Shown piece after piece: positions 61,842 through 64,000 of a stretch of DNA of 64,000 bases (its first letter is position 1; the number at the start of each line of letters is the position of its first letter). Made by a program: the position numbers and the translations under genes. The notes below the pieces were generated by a model. The model did no database searches. It saw nothing but the letters and a program-made list of their open reading frames with translations, and was not told the DNA's origin. Location of the stretch: positions 3,346,501 to 3,410,500 of the forward strand of contig NZ_CP018099.1 in the NCBI RefSeq assembly GCF_001886815.1, read 5' to 3'. Source of the DNA: Caldithrix abyssi DSM 13497 (GTDB taxonomy: Bacteria; Calditrichota; Calditrichia; Calditrichales; Calditrichaceae).

Positions 61842-62863
61842 TCATTCTCCAAAAATTGTTTAATAACAGCAGATACTCTTTTAAGCTGACAACCAATGGC
61901 CAGGTGACCGCAAGGATCATTGAGCGTAAACGTGCGAGCATTTATTAATTGTGCAAAGCGAACGGCCGCTTTGTGGTTTACCATGTGATCCGTTTCCACA
62001 TTGATTATCAAAACTCTGGCTTTTACGCGCCGGGCAACCTTTTGCCAGTCGCCGTTTTCAATTTTGCTGATGTCGTGTTGCAGCATGGCTCTGGCCTGCG
62101 CTTCAAAGTTGCGATTGGTAAAAGTGGACGGTTCACCGTCGAATAACGCCTCAAAGCGCTGTTTAACAAAATCTACCGTCCAGTTTTCAACGATCCATTC
62201 GGGCGTTCTGGCGTTTAAGGCGATCAGGGCCTTGAGCAGAGCGCGAACCGAATCGGCAGGCACGCGGTACTTCCAGCCGATGTTTAAAATTTCCAGCGCC
62301 TGGCGCCACAAAAGAACATCATAGGAAGAAAACTGCGGGGTGCCCACATAAGGGACTGCCTTTTTCATGAAGTCGGGATAGCGCACCATCCATTCAAAGG
62401 TTTGCATGCCGCCCATGGAACCGCCGATCACCGCGAACAAATGGTTTATGTGTAAATGTTCGGTGAGCAAGCGGTATTGGGAACGCACCATATCCGTAAT
62501 GGTAAACGACGGAAATTTTTCGTCTGGCTGTTCCGGGCTGTTAGACGGCGAGCTGGAAACGCCATTGCCCAGCGCATCCACCGCTATGATGAAGTAGCGA
62601 GTGCTGTCAATCAAACCTTCGGGCCCGATTAAGCGGCCCAGGTGCTCGCTGGTCCCGCCAAACCAGGTAGGAAACAAAATGGCGTTATCGCGGGCGGAAT
62701 TCAAACGCCCGAATGTCCGGTAGCCTATTTTACAATTTTTGATGACCGCGCCGGATTCCAGTTTGAAATCGCCCAGATAGGCAAAACGCTGCTGACCGGC
62801 CATTAACAGGTTCAGGCCAAGAACCAGAAAAAGGCCAAACGCAATCAATCGATATCGAAGCAT
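61838..62863 (-). CDS. Exported alpha/beta hydrolase of the homoserine O-acyltransferase (MetX) family
   Basis: The protein has 341 residues from the ATG at 62863, seven bases after AGGTG. Residues 1-22 form a signal peptide (RLIAFGLFLVLGLNLLMAGQ), which is unusual for this family. The fold carries AVIGGSMGGMQTFEWMVRYP with the nucleophile Ser, IINVETDHMVNHKAA with the probable Asp and DPCGHLAIGCQL with the His. Cytoplasmic members acylate homoserine. An exported form more likely acts as an esterase or on another acyl acceptor. It directly follows the ASKHA-domain gene. Confidence 0.78.
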   Translation of the reverse strand: MLRYRLIAFGLFLVLGLNLLMAGQQRFAYLGDFKLESGAVIKNCKIGYRTFGRLNSARDNAILFPTWFGGTSEHLGRLIGPEGLIDSTRYFIIAVDALGNGVSSSPSNSPEQPDEKFPSFTITDMVRSQYRLLTEHLHINHLFAVIGGSMGGMQTFEWMVRYPDFMKKAVPYVGTPQFSSYDVLLWRQALEILNIGWKYRVPADSVRALLKALIALNARTPEWIVENWTVDFVKQRFEALFDGEPSTFTNRNFEAQARAMLQHDISKIENGDWQKVARRVKARVLIINVETDHMVNHKAAVRFAQLINARTFTLNDPCGHLAIGCQLKRVSAVIKQFLENE

Positions 62864-62872
62864 GACAATCAC

Positions 62873-64000
62873 CTACTTGTTGAAAGGGTTCGTACGTTTT
62901 TTAAGTTTTAAGTGTTCCACAAAAACATCCTGAAAACCAGGATCGGAGGCCAGTTCTACAAATTGAACGCTCTGGCTAACAGATTTCAATTCCTCAAACC
63001 GCTGCCCATTCAGGATGGTTTGCCTAAGCCCCTCCAGAGAGGCATTGCCAATGAATTTAATTCGCTCTCCGGAAACGGCAGGAATGGCGCCCAGATGAAT
63101 TAAACTTTCGGGGCGAATAAAATTTCCGAAGGCTCCGGCCACAAAAATCCGTTCGATCGCCGCTGGTTCAACCTGCAACTGCCGACAAAGCAGACACCAG
63201 GCGCTGCTGATTGCCCCGATGGCCAATTGAAATTCCCGCACATCCTGCTGGGTTAAAAAGATGTCCTGAAGCGCGCCTTCATCTGTGGAGACCAATAAAA
63301 TTTGCGCAAGATTATTCTCCGCAAGCTGTATGCGCTGGCGCCAGAAGGCCCTGGGATGGTCGGCATCGATTAAGCCGTCTTCGGTGATGACCTTTTCTTC
63401 TGTCAGATAATGAATGATGTGAAACAAACCGCTGCCGCAAATTCCAGCCGGCGGTTCGTTTTCAATGGTTTGCCAGCGCATTCGATCTCCGTCGCGGCGA
63501 ATCTCGATCAACGCGCCGGGAACGGCCCGCATTCCCTGAGAAATGTTTGCCCCCTCCAGGGCGGGGCCTGCCGGCGCCGATGCCGCAAGCGCCTCCGTCC
63601 CTTTTTGCAGGATCACTTCGCAGTTGGTTCCGATATCAATCAACAGGGCGGGGCCCTTCTCTCGGCCGGGCCTAACCGGAGCGGCCATCATTCCAGCCAG
63701 CGCATCGCCGCCCACAAAACCGCCGATCAGCGGAAAGCTAAAGACCGCGGGCAGGGTCAGCCTTCCCGGAAACAGGTTAAAAAAGAACTGCAAAAGCGCC
63801 TGGGAAACGGTGGGCTTAAACGGAAACAATCCCACATATCTGGGCGTAATTCCCCAGAATATTTGCGTCATTACCGTATTTCCGGCGAGCATCAGCAGGT
63901 AAATATTGGCGGGCGAAATTTGATGCTGCAGGCAAAGCTGTTCAATCACTTCGGTAAGTTTTTCATGAATTGCCTGTTTTAACGCGCTGAGCCGTTCAGC
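62873..64000 (-). CDS. ASKHA-domain (DUF4445, RACo-like) protein, 5' end outside window
   Basis: The frame stays open to the right edge (376 residues here), so the N-terminus is missing. LLMLAGNTVMTQIFWGI, LLIDIGTNCEVILQKG, PAGICGSGLFHIIHYL and IFVAGAFGNFIRPESL match the ASKHA domain of corrinoid-protein reductive activators. The full protein usually begins with a [2Fe-2S] ferredoxin domain. It would use ATP to drive electrons to a corrinoid protein; no methyltransferase is visible in the window to confirm the partner. The stop abuts the next gene. Confidence 0.85.
   Translation of the reverse strand, partial: AERLSALKQAIHEKLTEVIEQLCLQHQISPANIYLLMLAGNTVMTQIFWGITPRYVGLFPFKPTVSQALLQFFFNLFPGRLTLPAVFSFPLIGGFVGGDALAGMMAAPVRPGREKGPALLIDIGTNCEVILQKGTEALAASAPAGPALEGANISQGMRAVPGALIEIRRDGDRMRWQTIENEPPAGICGSGLFHIIHYLTEEKVITEDGLIDADHPRAFWRQRIQLAENNLAQILLVSTDEGALQDIFLTQQDVREFQLAIGAISSAWCLLCRQLQVEPAAIERIFVAGAFGNFIRPESLIHLGAIPAVSGERIKFIGNASLEGLRQTILNGQRFEELKSVSQSVQFVELASDPGFQDVFVEHLKLKKRTNPFNK

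Overview
The window reads as chromosomal DNA of a Gram-negative, probably thermophilic bacterium of the Calditrichota (Caldithrix-like). This is an inference. The basis is the many secreted proteins ending in a type-A, FlgD-like sorting domain with the YPNPFNP signature, a PorV/UPF0164 protein, a BamD, TonB-dependent uptake, and a large type III-A CRISPR locus. Almost every gene lies on the minus strand. No rRNA or tRNA gene was recognised.

Left part (1-20.6 kb): a polysaccharide-utilisation-like operon read leftward. In order of transcription it holds a LamG-repeat protein, two lipoproteins, a TonB-dependent receptor, a secreted protein with a sorting domain, a PorV-like barrel, a secreted metalloprotease/calcium-repeat protein, a GH63-like glycosidase, a GH127-like glycosidase and a lipoprotein cut by the window edge. 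A LacI-family regulator lies just upstream, with a good promoter and a palindromic operator. A related site lies in front of the operon. No SusD homologue is present. A 144-bp MITE-like element with an 11-bp target duplication sits between the two glycosidase genes.

Middle (20.6-38.7 kb): a dispersed repeat, a small membrane protein, a LamG/sorting-domain protein with a truncated copy of its own 3' end beside it, an IS1182-type element, then a CRISPR array (37 repeats, 36 spacers) and its operon: cas6-cas10-csm2-csm3-csm4-csm5-cas1-cas2-cas2. The repeat's ATTAAGAC end and the leader position indicate transcription on the minus strand, in line with the cas genes. Read on the other strand, the spacers look like sense mRNA. 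At least seven carry a Shine-Dalgarno sequence followed by ATG, and eight collapse into three overlapping loci. The crRNAs would therefore be antisense to translation-initiation regions. This is the most interesting signal in the window.

Right part (38.2-64 kb): palindromic dispersed repeats; nadD, bamD; an HU-ruvX-aroF-tyrA-oxidoreductase run; a tandem array of ~213-bp repeats split by an IS110/IS1111-type element with a candidate structured RNA; mutS; a large sensor kinase whose pseudo-receiver domain is split by an IS1634-type element (TTAA duplication, exactly reconstructable); coaX, birA, an acyl-CoA dehydrogenase, a histidine kinase/RsbW-like pair, a bacilliredoxin, trmO, a secreted MetX-like hydrolase and an ASKHA-domain protein cut by the right edge.
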